NCBI GenBank assembly: GCA_045531685.1
Contig: JAZSEL010000120.1
Span: 9,711-73,710 of the forward strand
DNA length: 64,000 nucleotides
DNA from: RGIG8767 sp045531685
GTDB lineage: Bacteria > Bacillota > Clostridia > Lachnospirales > Lachnospiraceae
Direction: 5' to 3'
Shown here one piece after another: positions 7,203-16,099 of the stretch. The position numbers were made by a program, and so were the translations under genes. The notes under the pieces were generated by a model that saw nothing but the letters and a program-made list of their open reading frames with translations, was not told the DNA's origin and ran no database searches. Position 1 is the first letter of the stretch; each line of letters begins with the position of its first letter.

Positions 7203-8381
7203 ATGAACGAATACGAATTAAAATACGGATGTAACCCCAACCAGAAACCGGCAAAGATTTATATGAATGACGGAAGTGACCTTCCGATTCAGGTATTAAA
7301 CGGCAGACCGGGATATATTAACTTTTTAGACGCATTTAACGGCTGGCAGCTTGTTAAGGAATTAAAAGAAGCAACCGGACTTCCGGCTGCAACTTCATTT
7401 AAGCATGTATCTCCGGCAGGTGCAGCTGTAGGACTTCCTATGACGGATACTTTAAAGAAAATCTATTGGGTGGATGATTTGGGAGATCTTTCCCCGCTTG
7501 CCTGTGCATACGCAAGAGCAAGAGGCGCCGACAGAATGTCTTCTTTTGGTGATTTTATCGCGTTATCCGATGTGTGTGATGCTTCTACAGCAAGCATTAT
7601 CAAAAGAGAAGTATCCGATGGTGTGATTGCACCGGGTTACACAGACGAAGCCCTTGAAATCTTAAAAGCTAAGAAAAAAGGCGGTTACAATGTAATCCGG
7701 ATTGACCCGGATTATGTTCCGAATCCTATCGAACACAAAGAAGTATTTGGCGTAACCTTTGAACAGGGAAGAAATGAAATTGCAATCAATGATTCCTTGT
7801 TTGAAAACATCGTGACGAAGAATAAAGAGCTTCCTGAAAACGTAATTGTTGACATGAAGATTGCTCTTATTACATTAAAATATACACAGTCCAACTCTGT
7901 ATGCTATGTTAAGGACGGTCAGGCCATCGGTATCGGTGCAGGACAGCAGTCCAGAGTTCATTGTACAAGACTTGCAGGAAGCAAGGCAGACAATTGGCTC
8001 CTTCGTCAGTGTCCAAAGGTTATGAATCTTCCGTTCCTTGATACCATCGGACGTGCAGACAGAGACAATGCCATTGACAATTACATCGGGGAAGAATACA
8101 TGGATGTTCTTGCGGAAGGTGCATGGCAGAGAGTATTTAAGGAAAAACCTTCTGTATTTACAGCAGAGGAAAAGAGAGAATGGTTAAATCAGATGGACGG
8201 AGCAGTTCTTGGTTCCGATGCGTTCTTCCCATTCTCAGACAATGTGGAACGTGCTAAGAAGAGTGGTGTAAAATACATTGTTCAGCCGGGCGGTTCCATC
8301 AGAGATGATGCAGTAATTGAATGTTGTGATAAATATGATATGGTTATGGTATTTAACGGAGTGCGTTTGTTCCATCACTAA
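7203..8381 (+). CDS. purH: AICAR formyltransferase (stand-alone PurH transformylase domain)
   Basis: Transfers a formyl group from 10-formyl-THF to AICAR. The 392-residue protein corresponds to the C-terminal domain of PurH (ELKYGCNPNQKP, SFKHVSPAGAA, GIGAGQQSR, FPFSDNVE, QPGGSIRDD). The cyclohydrolase domain is absent; that activity comes from the preceding purO. ATG 7203 is chosen over 7191 because GGAGG at 7193-7197 gives five-base spacing to 7203 and overlaps the earlier ATG codon. Same riboswitch-controlled unit as purO; closed by a strong terminator. Confidence 0.93.
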   Translation: MNEYELKYGCNPNQKPAKIYMNDGSDLPIQVLNGRPGYINFLDAFNGWQLVKELKEATGLPAATSFKHVSPAGAAVGLPMTDTLKKIYWVDDLGDLSPLACAYARARGADRMSSFGDFIALSDVCDASTASIIKREVSDGVIAPGYTDEALEILKAKKKGGYNVIRIDPDYVPNPIEHKEVFGVTFEQGRNEIAINDSLFENIVTKNKELPENVIVDMKIALITLKYTQSNSVCYVKDGQAIGIGAGQQSRVHCTRLAGSKADNWLLRQCPKVMNLPFLDTIGRADRDNAIDNYIGEEYMDVLAEGAWQRVFKEKPSVFTAEEKREWLNQMDGAVLGSDAFFPFSDNVERAKKSGVKYIVQPGGSIRDDAVIECCDKYDMVMVFNGVRLFHH

Positions 8382-8393
8382 AAGCATGAGTAT

Positions 8394-8431
8394 AGAAACA
8401 TTCCGGTGAGCCGGAATGTTTCTGCTTTTTT
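8394..8431 (+). terminator. Terminator of the purO-purH unit
   Basis: Perfect 13-bp stem (AGAAACATTCCGG at 8394-8406 with its complement at 8411-8423), TGAG loop, then GCTTTTTT. A second A/T-flanked hairpin follows at about 8435-8461. Confidence 0.92.
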
Positions 8432-8484
8432 AGGAAAAAGCTTTTGGGGGAGAGCTTTTTTGTATATAAGTAAGAGGGAATGCT

Positions 8485-10080
8485 ATGAAAGAATATCGAA
8501 AACACGAACAGCATGGTGATAGTGTCAGTCAGGCAATTAGGCATACCACCATATATTATTTAAAACGGTTAGTATTCAGCGGACATATGATAACAGGGCT
8601 GTTACTATTGTTTCAGATAGGACTGCTTTTTTCCTTCTTTTTCTGGCTGGATAATTACACCAATATTTACTATGAAAGTACCATTCTTTGGGGAATTGCG
8701 GCAACGATTATCATTATGAACGGAGAAAGCAATCCGGCGTATAAAACCTCTTGGATTATCATTATTCTGTTGTTTCCGATAGCGGGAACCCTGTTGTATT
8801 TCTATATGCGCTACAACGTGGGTACGCTTGCCATCAAAAAAGTTGCCTTGGATATCGGGAAAGAAACCAGACGCTATTTGGCAACGGATGAACAGGTAAA
8901 AAGGGATATCCGTGAGGAGCACTCCGATTTGGAGAAGTTAGTCCATTATCTGGAAAAGAAGGGAAGTGCCGCTACCTATGAGAATTCTTCCATGAAATAT
9001 TTCTCTTTGGGAGATTATGCATGGGATACGATTCTTACGCAGTTGGAAGCTGCAAAAGAGTTTATTTTTATTGAGTTCTTTATGGTGGAGGAAGGTGCGT
9101 TTTTTAACAGTGTGTTAGACGTGTTGGAGCGCAAGGCAAAAGAAGGCGTGGAAGTACGCTTTATGTACGACGATTTTGGTTGTGCAGCCCTTCTTCCGAG
9201 AAATTATACGGAGGAATTGGAGAAAAAAGGGATTCAGGCAAGATGCTTTGCTAAAATATATCCATTCCTTTCCACTCATTATAATAACAGGGATCACAGA
9301 AAAATTATTGTGATAGACGGAGAAACGGCATTTACAGGCGGAATTAACTTATGTGATGAGTATGTGAATGTTTATGAAAAGTATGGGCACTGGAAAGACA
9401 ATGTAGTCATGGTAAAGGGAGAGGCGGTAAAAGGATTTACCCTCCTATTCATGCAGACTTGGAATTCCGTTCATTATAGACCGGGGATTGCGTATGAGAA
9501 GTATTTAAAAAGCCATCCTGTTTATGAAGAGCCCGGATATGTGGTCCCATACGGAGACGGTCCTTATCAGAATGAAAATGTGGCAGAGAATGTGTATCTG
9601 GATATTCTTGCCAATGCAATGGAGTATGTGTATATTATGACTCCGTATCTGATTTTGGATCACGAAATGGAAAATGCATTGGCACATGCAGCCAAAAGCG
9701 GAATTGATGTAAGGATTATTCTTCCTCATATTCCGGATAAGAAGACGGCATTTTATATTGCCAGAACATATTACCGTAAGCTTCTTGCAAGCGGTGTAAA
9801 AATATATGAATACGGACCGGGATTTATCCATAGCAAAACCTTTGTGTGTGATGATAAGGTGGCAACCGTAGGCACGGTAAACCTGGACTTCAGAAGCTTG
9901 TATCTTCATTATGAGTGTGGGTGTCTTTTTTATAAAAAAGATGGTATCATGGACATACGTAAGGATTTTGAGGATACGTTTGCAACATGTATCCCGGTAG
10001 ACAGAGATTATTATGAATTAATTCCTCTGTGGCAGAGAGCGGCAGGCAGAGTTCTTAGGATTTTCGGACCGCTTTTATAG
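8485..10080 (+). CDS. cls: Cardiolipin synthase (phospholipase D family)
   Basis: Membrane enzyme that condenses phosphatidylglycerol to cardiolipin. Two hydrophobic segments lie at about 35-55 and 80-110 (FQIGLLFSFFFWL, IIIILLFPIAGTLLYFY). Two HKD catalytic motifs follow: HRKIIVIDG (His near 271) and HSKTFVCDD (His near 449), each followed by the usual Gly/Asn-rich turn (TGGINL, GTVNLD). Its length of 531 residues is normal for Firmicute ClsA. GAGGGAA precedes the ATG. The nucleotidyltransferase gene starts 22 bp downstream, so they are probably co-transcribed. Confidence 0.93.
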   Translation: MKEYRKHEQHGDSVSQAIRHTTIYYLKRLVFSGHMITGLLLLFQIGLLFSFFFWLDNYTNIYYESTILWGIAATIIIMNGESNPAYKTSWIIIILLFPIAGTLLYFYMRYNVGTLAIKKVALDIGKETRRYLATDEQVKRDIREEHSDLEKLVHYLEKKGSAATYENSSMKYFSLGDYAWDTILTQLEAAKEFIFIEFFMVEEGAFFNSVLDVLERKAKEGVEVRFMYDDFGCAALLPRNYTEELEKKGIQARCFAKIYPFLSTHYNNRDHRKIIVIDGETAFTGGINLCDEYVNVYEKYGHWKDNVVMVKGEAVKGFTLLFMQTWNSVHYRPGIAYEKYLKSHPVYEEPGYVVPYGDGPYQNENVAENVYLDILANAMEYVYIMTPYLILDHEMENALAHAAKSGIDVRIILPHIPDKKTAFYIARTYYRKLLASGVKIYEYGPGFIHSKTFVCDDKVATVGTVNLDFRSLYLHYECGCLFYKKDGIMDIRKDFEDTFATCIPVDRDYYELIPLWQRAAGRVLRIFGPLL

Positions 10081-10102
10081 AGGAGAAAAGGAGACAGGAG
10101 AG

Positions 10103-11026
10103 ATGAATAACAAACCGGTATTGGTTATTATGGCAGCAGGTATGGGAAGCCGTTACGGTGGATTAAAGCAGATTGACCCGGTGGATGAACAGGGCAATAT
10201 TATTATGGATTTTAGTATTTATGATGCGGTAAGAGCCGGCTTTGAAAAAGTAGTTTTTATCATTAAGCATCAGATTGAAGAAGAGTTTAAAAAATCTATC
10301 GGTGAGCGTATTGCAAAATACGTGGAGGTAGAGTACGTATTTCAGGAGCTGGATAAGCTTCCGGAAGGGTTTACGGTACCGGAGGGAAGAGTAAAGCCTT
10401 TTGGAACCGGTCACGCCATTCTTTGTGCAAAGAATGCTATCAGCGGACCTTTTGCCGTAATTAATGCGGACGATTATTACGGAAGCCAGGCATTTAAGGA
10501 AATTTACCGTCAGTTGACAACCATTGCAGATGACGGGAAATACCGTTACGCGATGGTGGGATACGAGCTTCATAAGACCTTGACGGAAAATGGTCATGTG
10601 GCAAGGGGCGTTTGTGTTGTAGACGAAGATAATAAGCTGGTAAAAATTAACGAGCGTACCCGCATTGAAAAGCATGGAGAGAATGCTGAGTATACAGAAG
10701 ACGGAGGAGAGACTTGGACGGTTCTTCCGAAGGATTCGTTGGTTTCCATGAATATGTGGGGATTTACAAACAGCATTATGACAGAATTGGAAGAGCGTTT
10801 TGTCACATTCTTAAAAGAAGAACTGCCGGCCAATACGGAAAAAGCGGAATACTTCCTTCCGTTTGTAGTGGATGAGTTATTACAGGAAGGAAAGGCTACG
10901 GTAGAAGTATTAAAGACACCGGATGTATGGCATGGCGTAACTTACAAAGAGGATAAACCTCAGGTTGTGGAAGCAATCGGCAAATTAAAGGCACAGGGCT
11001 TATATCCGGATGTGTTGTGGAAATAA
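10103..11026 (+). CDS. NTP/sugar-phosphate nucleotidyltransferase family protein
   Basis: A 307-residue Rossmann-like nucleotidyltransferase. The N-terminal nucleotide loop is AAGMGSRYGGLKQ (residues about 10-22), and the metal-binding motif is NADDYYG (near 120). The sequence is of the MobA-like/GlmU-like NTP transferase superfamily common in Clostridia, and the sugar or cofactor substrate cannot be told. Co-directional with and 22 bp behind cardiolipin synthase, which hints at an envelope-related role but does not prove one. Start ATG follows GGAGACAGGAGAG. Confidence 0.8.
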   Translation: MNNKPVLVIMAAGMGSRYGGLKQIDPVDEQGNIIMDFSIYDAVRAGFEKVVFIIKHQIEEEFKKSIGERIAKYVEVEYVFQELDKLPEGFTVPEGRVKPFGTGHAILCAKNAISGPFAVINADDYYGSQAFKEIYRQLTTIADDGKYRYAMVGYELHKTLTENGHVARGVCVVDEDNKLVKINERTRIEKHGENAEYTEDGGETWTVLPKDSLVSMNMWGFTNSIMTELEERFVTFLKEELPANTEKAEYFLPFVVDELLQEGKATVEVLKTPDVWHGVTYKEDKPQVVEAIGKLKAQGLYPDVLWK

Positions 11027-11037
11027 ATAAAAAAAAT

Positions 11038-11072
11038 AACAGGCGGGCTTCGTTGGAGCACCGCTTGTTTTT
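11038..11072 (+). terminator. Terminator after nucleotidyltransferase
   Basis: AACAGGCGG (11038-11046) pairs with CCGCTTGTT (11061-11069, one G-U pair), followed by a T-run. Confidence 0.8.
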
Positions 11073-11203
11073 ATGGATGCAGAATCATGCTCCCGGTGCA
11101 AGAAGGTGTAAAAGATTGTGTTTGCATGGGAATAAATCCGCCCCTTGCCGTCAAAAATAGAACTATCTGAGTTAGATGGGTTTTTGACGAAAGGATGGAT
11201 ACG

Positions 11204-12193
11204 ATGATTAAAATTGCCATGTTTGATACAAAACCATACGATAAATGCTGGTTTGAAAAAATGAATGAAAACCGGTATGAAATACATTTTTTCGAAAGCA
11301 AGCTGAATGAGGATACGGTTTCATTAACCAAAGGATATGATGTAGTCTGCGCATTTGTGAATGATGATATTAACGGAAATGTAGTAAGACAAATGGTGGA
11401 GAGAGGGGTTAAGCTATTGGCCATGCGATGTGCCGGATACAGTAATGTGGACATCAAAGAGGCAAAGGGGCATTTACCTATTGTGCGTGTGCCTGCGTAT
11501 TCCCCATATGCCGTGGCTGAATTTGCCATGGGTATGCTTCTTACCATAAACCGGAAAATGCACAAGGCATATAACCGGACAAGAGAGTACAATTTTAACA
11601 TTAACGGATTGACCGGGGTGGATTTGTACGGAAAAACAGTGGGTGTTATCGGTACGGGTAAAATTGGTCAGGTATTTATTGCAATTTGCCGTGGATTTGG
11701 AATGCGGGTTTTGGCGTATGATATTTATCCAAATGAATTTATGGGATATGAGTATGTCGATTTGGATACCCTTTTTCGGGAAAGTGATGTGATTTCCCTG
11801 CATTGTCCGTTGACGGATAAAACATGGCATATTATTGACGAAGACGCTATTTCCAAGATGAAACCGGATTGTTATATAGTCAATACTTCAAGGGGAGGAT
11901 TGATTGACAGTAAAGCCTTGTTGGAAGCGTTACAGAAAAGAAGACTGGGCGGGGCAGCTTTGGATGTGTATGAAGAAGAGGCGGACTTTTTCTTTGAAGA
12001 CCATTCAGAAAAAGGAATTACCGATGCCACTCTTGCGTTACTGTCTTCCATGCCTAATGTGTTGATTACCTCCCATCAGGCCTTTTTCACAGAGGAGGCA
12101 TTGGAAAACATTGCCAGAGTTACATTGGAAAACATCAGTGATTTTTTTGCGGGGAAAAAATTGATGAACCAAGTGGAATACAATGTAAAATAA
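11204..12193 (+). CDS. D-2-hydroxyacid dehydrogenase (D-lactate dehydrogenase type)
   Basis: NAD-dependent reduction of a 2-oxoacid such as pyruvate. The Rossmann motif is GVIGTGKIGQ (near 145-155). The catalytic Arg is in VNTSRGGLID, the Glu in ALDVYEEE and the His in ITSHQAFFTEEAL. Length (329 aa) and the N-terminal VKLLAMRCAGYSNVD match the D-LDH branch (LdhA/VanH-like). ATG 11204 is chosen because AAAGGA at 11190-11195 gives eight-base spacing, while ATG 11195 touches it. A lactate role is likely, but other 2-oxoacids are possible. Confidence 0.9.
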   Translation: MIKIAMFDTKPYDKCWFEKMNENRYEIHFFESKLNEDTVSLTKGYDVVCAFVNDDINGNVVRQMVERGVKLLAMRCAGYSNVDIKEAKGHLPIVRVPAYSPYAVAEFAMGMLLTINRKMHKAYNRTREYNFNINGLTGVDLYGKTVGVIGTGKIGQVFIAICRGFGMRVLAYDIYPNEFMGYEYVDLDTLFRESDVISLHCPLTDKTWHIIDEDAISKMKPDCYIVNTSRGGLIDSKALLEALQKRRLGGAALDVYEEEADFFFEDHSEKGITDATLALLSSMPNVLITSHQAFFTEEALENIARVTLENISDFFAGKKLMNQVEYNVK

Positions 12194-12258
12194 AGGTAGC
12201 TATTTTAGGATAAAAAATGTATTATAGTAAAGTACGATTAGATGAAATGGGGAATAGT

Positions 12259-13065
12259 ATGAAAAGAATAGTATGTCCAAACTGTGGAGCTTCTATTTAC
12301 GAAAATGAAGCAAAATGTCCTTTCTGCGGGTATATCAATATGCCGGGGGCAGAAGAAAAATTTATGCGGGATATGCATAAGACAGAAGAGCAGTTGAGTC
12401 AGATACCGGAGATTCAAAAAGCAGAATATAAAAAGCACATGTCCACAAGCGGTAAAATGATTTTGGTTACCATTCTCATTGCCATAGCAATCGTCTGTGT
12501 ATTGGGCGGCGCCTATATGCTTTTTGAACATGTGATATATTCCTATGATGAGGAAGATGTAAAGGCACAGATGCTTTGGGAGAGAGAAAACTTTCCAATC
12601 TTGGATGAGATGTACGCAGCCGGTGATTACGACGGAATCATCCAGTTTGAGTATGATTTGTATGACGAAAATTGGGCAAATAAGACCGATTACACCATTT
12701 ACGATTGGGAGCATTATTATTTTGTCAACGGATACCGCCGCTATCGGGATGTAGAAAATTACATAGATATATTGGATAAGGGACAGAAGCTAAGTGATTA
12801 TCAGTCAGAAAGCATCGTGTATGAATGTATGTGGTTCCATTGCCGGGAGTATGATATTGATAATGAATTTATGCCGTATACGGATGAGGAAATTGCTATT
12901 CTGGATGGATATAGAGAGGTTACGGAAAAGTGTCTTTATGAGCGTTTGGGATTTACGGAAGAAGAAGTAGAGACATTGTACCGTTCCGCCCAAGGTGAGT
13001 ATGGCGGGCTGGATATGCATGTGTGTTGGAAATACGGACGAAAGATAAAGAACCGATTCAAATAG
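12259..13065 (+). CDS. Zinc-ribbon single-pass membrane protein 1
   Basis: A 268-residue protein of unknown function. The N-terminal zinc ribbon has CPNCGA and CPFCGY. A charged stretch leads to one TM helix (MILVTILIAIAIVCVLGGAYML, about 74-95), then an acidic, Tyr-rich C-terminal domain probably outside the cell. ATG 12259 has GGGGA at 12249-12253, a better fit than the ATG at 12217. It heads three consecutive small membrane proteins with the same plan, suggesting they work together. No close family recognised. Confidence 0.85.
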   Translation: MKRIVCPNCGASIYENEAKCPFCGYINMPGAEEKFMRDMHKTEEQLSQIPEIQKAEYKKHMSTSGKMILVTILIAIAIVCVLGGAYMLFEHVIYSYDEEDVKAQMLWERENFPILDEMYAAGDYDGIIQFEYDLYDENWANKTDYTIYDWEHYYFVNGYRRYRDVENYIDILDKGQKLSDYQSESIVYECMWFHCREYDIDNEFMPYTDEEIAILDGYREVTEKCLYERLGFTEEEVETLYRSAQGEYGGLDMHVCWKYGRKIKNRFK

Positions 13066-13104
13066 AATCTGCTAAGTGCCGGATAAATTTTACGGAGGAT
13101 GAAT

Positions 13105-13851
13105 ATGAAGTGTGAATATTGTGGTGCCAATTTAACCATTGATGATGAAGTGTGTTCCTTCTGTGGCTCGGCCAATCCTTTTGCCGTTAAGCACCGTAAG
13201 GAGATGCATCATTTTACAAGAGAATTTAATAAGACAAAATCTGCTGTTTTGCGGGAATCCAAGTATCAGACTAAGTGGGCGGTAAAGATTACGTTAATTG
13301 CAATCATGCTGGCAGCTAATCTATTGGTATGGTTTTCTATTGGAAATTCATACAATATTGAACAATTTGTGGTGTCATATAAAGTAAATGCCCAATATTC
13401 CACCCATAAGAAAGCAATGGATGAGTACGAAGCCAATAGGGAGTATATTGCTCTGAGTTACTATTATAATGAAAATCAGCTCTATTTTTCCGAACGGTTT
13501 AAAGAGTATCGGGCAGTAAGCGATGTATGCAGCCAGTATTCGTCCATTTACCGTAACTTAATGGGAATTGTAACGAAGGAAAGTGATGAATATTACAGCC
13601 ATGAAAAACAGGTGGAATATATTTCGGACCAGTTGGATTATCTGTATCGGGCATCTGTAAAATCCACCTATGATGATGCAGAGAAATATGCACCGGTACA
13701 TCAGGAATGCATGGATGATGTCGTTGCACAGGTTGAATTGTTAATTCAAACGTATCTTGGTGTTTCCGATGAGGATATTGCCGGATTTCGGGAAATGTCA
13801 AAGGCAAGACGTCAAATTGTGATGGAGGAGGGACTCAAGCTTTATGAATAA
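13105..13851 (+). CDS. Zinc-ribbon single-pass membrane protein 2
   Basis: A 248-residue protein with the same layout as its upstream neighbour: N-terminal zinc ribbon (CEYCGA and CSFCGS), one TM helix (ITLIAIMLAANLLVWF, near 65-80), and a helical Tyr-rich domain outside. ATG 13105 has GGAGG six bases upstream; ATG 13099 directly abuts that site. Its last codons overlap the next gene by 8 bp, so the two are translationally linked. The two zinc-ribbon proteins look like diverged relatives, but the outer domains are hard to align by eye. Confidence 0.85.
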   Translation: MKCEYCGANLTIDDEVCSFCGSANPFAVKHRKEMHHFTREFNKTKSAVLRESKYQTKWAVKITLIAIMLAANLLVWFSIGNSYNIEQFVVSYKVNAQYSTHKKAMDEYEANREYIALSYYYNENQLYFSERFKEYRAVSDVCSQYSSIYRNLMGIVTKESDEYYSHEKQVEYISDQLDYLYRASVKSTYDDAEKYAPVHQECMDDVVAQVELLIQTYLGVSDEDIAGFREMSKARRQIVMEEGLKLYE

Positions 13852-14443
13852 TAAAATATATTATGAACGACCAAAGAACCTTCAAAACAAAACAAATCAT
13901 ACACCAAAGAGCGTAAATTACGTTAGAGACAACGGACCGTATATGAGCAGAGAAACACAGGAACAGCAGTATTATCAGCCTTCTTACAAGGCGCCTGTGT
14001 ATGAAGAACATAGACCGGTGCTTGTGAAAAATACACCAATTAAAGAAGCAATTGCCAATCTTCTTTTGATTTTGCTTAGCATTGTTTTGGTGATTAGTCT
14101 GGGCGCGCTGATTAGTGAGCTGCGTATCGTAAACCGAAAATATACCCGTGAAGCCCAGGATTTCTGGCGTGCTATTGAATATGAAAATTATTCAGACATG
14201 GTAACCATGAAATGGAATAACGAGGCAATTGGAGTACATAAGAATGCGGAATTGAAGCAGTGCTATGCGGTGGCGGATTATTTTGAAGCAGCATCCCTAT
14301 ATAAAGCAGCTGCCTTTGAGAAGAATACAGAAGATATGCAGAAGTATGAAACCAGAATGAATGAGGCATACCGGCTGCTTGATGATGTTTCCTATGTAGC
14401 AGGAGAAATTGATGCGTACTTCGGGTTAGAGACAGCCAGGTAG
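13844..14443 (+). CDS. Single-pass membrane protein, third of the zinc-ribbon set
   Basis: A 199-residue protein. The N-terminal ~65 residues are polar and Tyr/Pro/Gln-rich (QYYQPSYKAPVYEEHRP), with no zinc ribbon. One TM helix (NLLLILLSIVLVISLGALI) precedes a helical outer domain of about 110 residues. It overlaps the preceding gene by 8 bp. The topology matches the two zinc-ribbon proteins, so the three are likely one functional unit. Function unknown. Confidence 0.82.
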   Translation: MNNKIYYERPKNLQNKTNHTPKSVNYVRDNGPYMSRETQEQQYYQPSYKAPVYEEHRPVLVKNTPIKEAIANLLLILLSIVLVISLGALISELRIVNRKYTREAQDFWRAIEYENYSDMVTMKWNNEAIGVHKNAELKQCYAVADYFEAASLYKAAAFEKNTEDMQKYETRMNEAYRLLDDVSYVAGEIDAYFGLETAR

Positions 14444-14468
14444 CGGATAGTGAGATGAAAGGATTTTA

Positions 14469-16091
14469 ATGGAAACAATTAGATTTGAAGAATCAGGACT
14501 TGATGAGAGAATTATCAGGGCCGTAAAAGAAATGGGCTTTGAGTCCATGTCACCAATACAACAGCAGGCGATTCCTGCTGTTTTAAACGGAAAAGATATT
14601 ATTGGGCAGGCGCAGACAGGAACCGGAAAAACAGCAGCTTTCGGCATTCCGGTATTACAAATGGTGGACCCGGACGTAAAGGGAGTACAGTGTATTGTTC
14701 TTTGCCCGACAAGAGAGTTGGCAATTCAGGCAGCGGATGAGATTCGCAAATATGCAAAATATATGCATGGAATAAAAGTTCTGCCTATCTATGGCGGACA
14801 GGATATTAATCGGCAGATCCGTTCCCTTGCAGGCAATGTACAGATTGTTGTTGGTACTCCGGGAAGAGTAATGGACCATATGCGCCGGCATACTTTGAAA
14901 TTGCGTAATATAAAGATAATGGTATTGGATGAAGCGGATGAAATGTTAAATATGGGATTCCGCGAGGATATCGAGACCATTTTACAGGGAGTAAACAAAG
15001 ACCATCAGACGGTCTTGTTTTCTGCAACCATGCCTCAGGCGATTTTAGAGATTACATCACAATATCAGAAGGCGGATGCAACCCATATTCAGATACAGAA
15101 AAAGGAATTAACGGTTCCCTTGGTAAAGCAGTATTATTACGAAGTGAAACGGGAAAATAAAGAAGAGGTAGCGGCAAGACTTTTGGATTATTACAATCCA
15201 AGACAGACTCTGATTTTTTGTAACACCAAGAAGATGGTGGATGAACTTGCTGATAAATTGAAAGGAAGAGGATATTTTGCAGAAGGATTGCACGGCGATT
15301 TATCCCAGGCACAGCGTGATAAGGTTATGAATGGGTTCCGTAGCGGTACTACGGAAATTCTTATTGCAACCGATGTGGCAGCAAGAGGCATTGATGTGGA
15401 TGATGTGGAAGCGGTTATTAATTACGATGTACCACAGGATATTGAATACTATGTACACCGCATCGGACGTACCGGCCGTGCAGGCCGAAGCGGACGTTCT
15501 TTTACCCTTGTAGTGGGAAGGGAAATTTATAAAATCCGTGAAATCGAAAACATCTGTAATACGAAGATTAGGGCAAGAAGGGTTCCTTCCGGAGCGGATG
15601 TTACAGCGGCTAAGTCGGATAAAATTTTGAACGAGATTTTGACTGTGTATAAGGAGCAGGATTTATCCAAGATGTTGTCCATCATTGAAGCAAAGCTGGA
15701 CGATGAGGATTGTACGGCATTGGAATTGTGCGCCGCGTTCTTAAAGCAGCAGATGGGAGAAGAGGCAAAGGATATCCCTACAGAGGATTATTTTGCAGAG
15801 AGAAAGCGCATCAAGATGGAAGAGCGCCGTAACCGCAGAGAACGGGTGGAGCGTTACCGTAATGAGCGTGACGGATTCCGTGGCAGAAATAGCTCTGCGG
15901 AAGGCCGTGGCCGTCGGGATGAGAAAGCCGGACACAGAAAGGATGACCGTGGATTTAAGCCGGCTGCCAGAGATATCCGTCGTGACGGAAGCTTGAGCGG
16001 TAAGAAAATCAAGACGCTTCCGGCTAAAAGAGATAAGAAACCGGAAAACAAGATTTCCATTAAAGAGTATTCCAAGAGATTTAAAATATAG
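14469..16091 (+). CDS. cshA: DEAD-box ATP-dependent RNA helicase (CshA-like)
   Basis: RNA helicase for mRNA decay or ribosome assembly. Motifs in order: Q-motif SPIQQQAIP, AQTGTGKTAA (I), PTRELA (Ia), TPGR (Ib), DEAD in VLDEADEML (II), SAT (III), IATDVAARGIDV (V), HRIGRTGRAG (VI). After the core come a helical dimerisation-like region (about 380-440) and a basic Arg/Gly/Asp tail (RNRRERVERYRNERD) typical of CshA/CsdA-type enzymes. No DbpA RNA-binding domain is visible. AAAGGA lies before the ATG, and an RNA methyltransferase starts eight bases after the stop, suggesting a shared role in rRNA maturation. Confidence 0.93.
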   Translation: METIRFEESGLDERIIRAVKEMGFESMSPIQQQAIPAVLNGKDIIGQAQTGTGKTAAFGIPVLQMVDPDVKGVQCIVLCPTRELAIQAADEIRKYAKYMHGIKVLPIYGGQDINRQIRSLAGNVQIVVGTPGRVMDHMRRHTLKLRNIKIMVLDEADEMLNMGFREDIETILQGVNKDHQTVLFSATMPQAILEITSQYQKADATHIQIQKKELTVPLVKQYYYEVKRENKEEVAARLLDYYNPRQTLIFCNTKKMVDELADKLKGRGYFAEGLHGDLSQAQRDKVMNGFRSGTTEILIATDVAARGIDVDDVEAVINYDVPQDIEYYVHRIGRTGRAGRSGRSFTLVVGREIYKIREIENICNTKIRARRVPSGADVTAAKSDKILNEILTVYKEQDLSKMLSIIEAKLDDEDCTALELCAAFLKQQMGEEAKDIPTEDYFAERKRIKMEERRNRRERVERYRNERDGFRGRNSSAEGRGRRDEKAGHRKDDRGFKPAARDIRRDGSLSGKKIKTLPAKRDKKPENKISIKEYSKRFKI

Positions 16092-16099
16092 GTAATAAT

